Shown here: piece after piece, positions 62,636 to 64,000 of the stretch | Numbering within the stretch: position 1 is the first letter of the stretch | How the letters are laid out: every line of letters begins with the position of its first letter | Assembly (NCBI GenBank): GCA_963801715.1 | Contig: CAWDGB010000022.1 | Span: forward strand, 1-64,000 | Reading direction: 5' to 3' | DNA from: CAVVJA01 sp963801715 | Lineage (GTDB): Bacteria > Actinomycetota > Actinomycetes > Mycobacteriales > Jatrophihabitantaceae | DNA: 64,000 nt | Program-made: the position numbers and the translations under genes | Notes under the pieces: model-generated | Seen by the model: only the letters and a program-made list of their open reading frames with translations | Database searches by the model: none | Told to the model about the DNA's origin: nothing

Positions 62636-64000
62636 TGAACAATCCGATGAGACAGGTCCGGCTCGGCGATGGCACGCAGCGTCTCGGCGGTTGCGATTGC
62701 CTGCAATACCGCGCGCGCCTTGTTCCGGGTTTCCTGCTCTTCTAGCGCGGGAATGCTGTCGGCAACGATCCCGGCCGACGCTTGCACGTAGGCATGGTCA
62801 CCAGTCATCACGGCGGTGCGGATCGCGATCGCCATGTCCAGGTCACCCGCCGCATCGAGATAACCGACGGCCCCGCCGTACACCCCGCGGCGGACCGGCT
62901 CCAGTTCCTCGATGAGCTCCATCGCCCGCACCTTGGGCGCGCCGGTGAGCGTGCCCGCGGGGAAGCTCGCACGCAGGACGTCGAATGCGTCACGACCGTC
63001 GGTAATCCGGCCTTGCACGGTCGAGACGATGTGCCAGACATGGCTGTAGCGCTCGAGCGATCCGAACTCGACGACCTCGACCGATCCGGGCGCCGATACC
63101 CGCCCGAGGTCGTTGCGAGCGAGGTCGACGAGCATGACGTGCTCGGCCCGTTCCTTCGGGTCTCGTACCAGCTCGGCGGCCAGCGCAGCGTCGCGCTCGG
63201 CCGTCTCCCCCCGCCGGCGGGTGCCGGCGATCGGGTGCAGGACGGCTACGCCGTCCGCGACGGTGACTAGCGCCTCCGGGCTGGAGCCCACGATGTCGAG
63301 GCCGGGCAGCCTCAGCACGTACATGTACGGGGACGGGTTGAGGGTGCGCAGAACCCGGTAGACGTCGAATGCGTCCGCGTCGGTGTCGACCTGGAACCGC
63401 TGACCAACCTGAATCTGGAATACCTCTCCGGCCCGCACGGCCTCGAGCGCCTGTTCGACGGCGGGTTGATACTCCCCTGCCGGCGTACGGGACACAGCGT
63501 CCTTGGGTCCGGGCTGGCCGATCTCAGCCACCGTCGGCGGGGCCGGAGTGGCGAGCGCGGCCTGCATGCGATCCAACCGTCGGCCCGCATCCGCGTACGC
63601 CACGTCGAGCTCGCCGGTCGACATCGCGGAGTGCACCACGGCGTTGGCGATGAGCGTGACGGAGCACTCATGGTGGTCCACGGCCGCCAGGTCGGTGACG
63701 AGCAGCATGGTCAGTTCCGGAAGGCCCAGGTCATCCTCGGCCTTCTGGGGCAGCGTCTCTATCCGGCGGACCACGTCGTAGCCCAGATAGCCGACGAAGC
63801 CACCGGTGAGCGGCGGCAGCCCGGGTAGCCGTGGGCCGCGCAAGGCCCGCCACGCCGCGCCGAGTACCTCGAACGGATCACCGTCGGTCGGTACGCCGTC
63901 CGGGACCTGACCGCTCCACACCGCTTCACCGGCCCGCGCGGACAGCGTGGCGACGGCGTTGACCCCTACGAACGACCACCGGGAGAACGATCGGCCCGGT
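62632..64000 (-). CDS. trpE: anthranilate synthase component I (5' end outside the window)
   Basis: C-terminal 455 or so residues of TrpE, which with a glutaminase makes anthranilate from chorismate. The frame is open to the right edge, with RSFSRWSFVGVNAVATL-type text at the edge, so the start lies beyond 64000. Catalytic blocks are FQIQVGQRFQV, SPEALVTV, PIAGTRRRGETAERDAAL, VMLVDLARNDLGRV, FPAGTLTGAPKVRAMELIEELEP and ASAGIVADSIPALEEQETRNKA. The N-terminal feedback site is outside. It is the first visible gene of the trp operon. Confidence 0.96.
   Translation of the reverse strand, partial: PGRSFSRWSFVGVNAVATLSARAGEAVWSGQVPDGVPTDGDPFEVLGAAWRALRGPRLPGLPPLTGGFVGYLGYDVVRRIETLPQKAEDDLGLPELTMLLVTDLAAVDHHECSVTLIANAVVHSAMSTGELDVAYADAGRRLDRMQAALATPAPPTVAEIGQPGPKDAVSRTPAGEYQPAVEQALEAVRAGEVFQIQVGQRFQVDTDADAFDVYRVLRTLNPSPYMYVLRLPGLDIVGSSPEALVTVADGVAVLHPIAGTRRRGETAERDAALAAELVRDPKERAEHVMLVDLARNDLGRVSAPGSVEVVEFGSLERYSHVWHIVSTVQGRITDGRDAFDVLRASFPAGTLTGAPKVRAMELIEELEPVRRGVYGGAVGYLDAAGDLDMAIAIRTAVMTGDHAYVQASAGIVADSIPALEEQETRNKARAVLQAIATAETLRAIAEPDLSHRIVQ

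Overview
The window is one contiguous, gene-dense piece of a high-GC actinobacterial chromosome. This is judged from GC-rich codon use, frequent GTG and TTG starts, and the gene content: BldD, PyrR, phosphatidylinositol mannoside (PIM) synthesis genes, DUF6167 and DUF948 beside alaS, EF-G2 and a CtpE-like P-ATPase. Gene order follows the conserved backbone known from Streptomyces and relatives (pyr-bldD-nusB-efp-aro-alaS-hisS-relA-sec-ruv-yebC-pdx-pim-pgsA). The species cannot be named from the sequence. No rRNA, tRNA, CRISPR array, prophage or insertion sequence was seen, and no gene-free stretch exceeds about 210 bp.

Layout. 1-3.5 kb: pyrimidine operon (pyrR-pyrB-pyrC-membrane protein, then probably carA off the left edge), with a PyrR-binding RNA loop next to the pyrR ribosome site. 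3.6-8.5 kb: bldD facing nusB-efp, then the shikimate genes aroQ-aroB-aroK-aroC. 8.5-11 kb: prepilin peptidase and a small molybdenum-cofactor group (mobA, DUF6457, fdhD). 11-18.4 kb: aroE-mltG-ruvX-alaS-DUF6167-DUF948-rarA. 18.4-27.7 kb: a CpaE-like protein, acyl-CoA dehydrogenase, aspS, hisS, metallo-hydrolase, cyclophilin and relA. 27.7-34.3 kb: apt-secF-secD-yajC and ruvB-ruvA-ruvC. 34.4-45.8 kb: site-2-type protease, yebC, P-ATPase, the pdxS/pdxT vitamin B6 genes, and pimA/PatA-like acyltransferase/pgsA for PIM lipids. 46-55.5 kb: EF-G2, HerA-like ATPase, ffh, an SDR, a flavin-oxidoreductase remnant, VIT1-like transporter, lgt and a quinone oxidoreductase. 55.6-64 kb: a MEDS-HATPase regulator and a trp operon (trpE-membrane protein-[response regulator-histidine kinase]-trpC-trpB-trpA).

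Many genes overlap by 4 bp (ATGA/GTGA), which points to long translationally coupled operons, mostly on the minus strand.

The most striking property is that eight genes are broken by single-base frameshifts as sequenced: acyl-CoA dehydrogenase, aspS (twice), secD (twice), pgsA, ffh, an SDR, trpC and the trp-linked histidine kinase. Nine of the ten lesions are one extra base. Because aspS, ffh and secD should be essential, sequencing or assembly error is the likeliest cause. Protein content should be read with these frames joined.

The best biological leads are a two-component system inside the trp operon, the PyrR loop at the pyrR start, two possible CTG starts (pdxT, relA), and a hairpin repeated in two convergent intergenic gaps.
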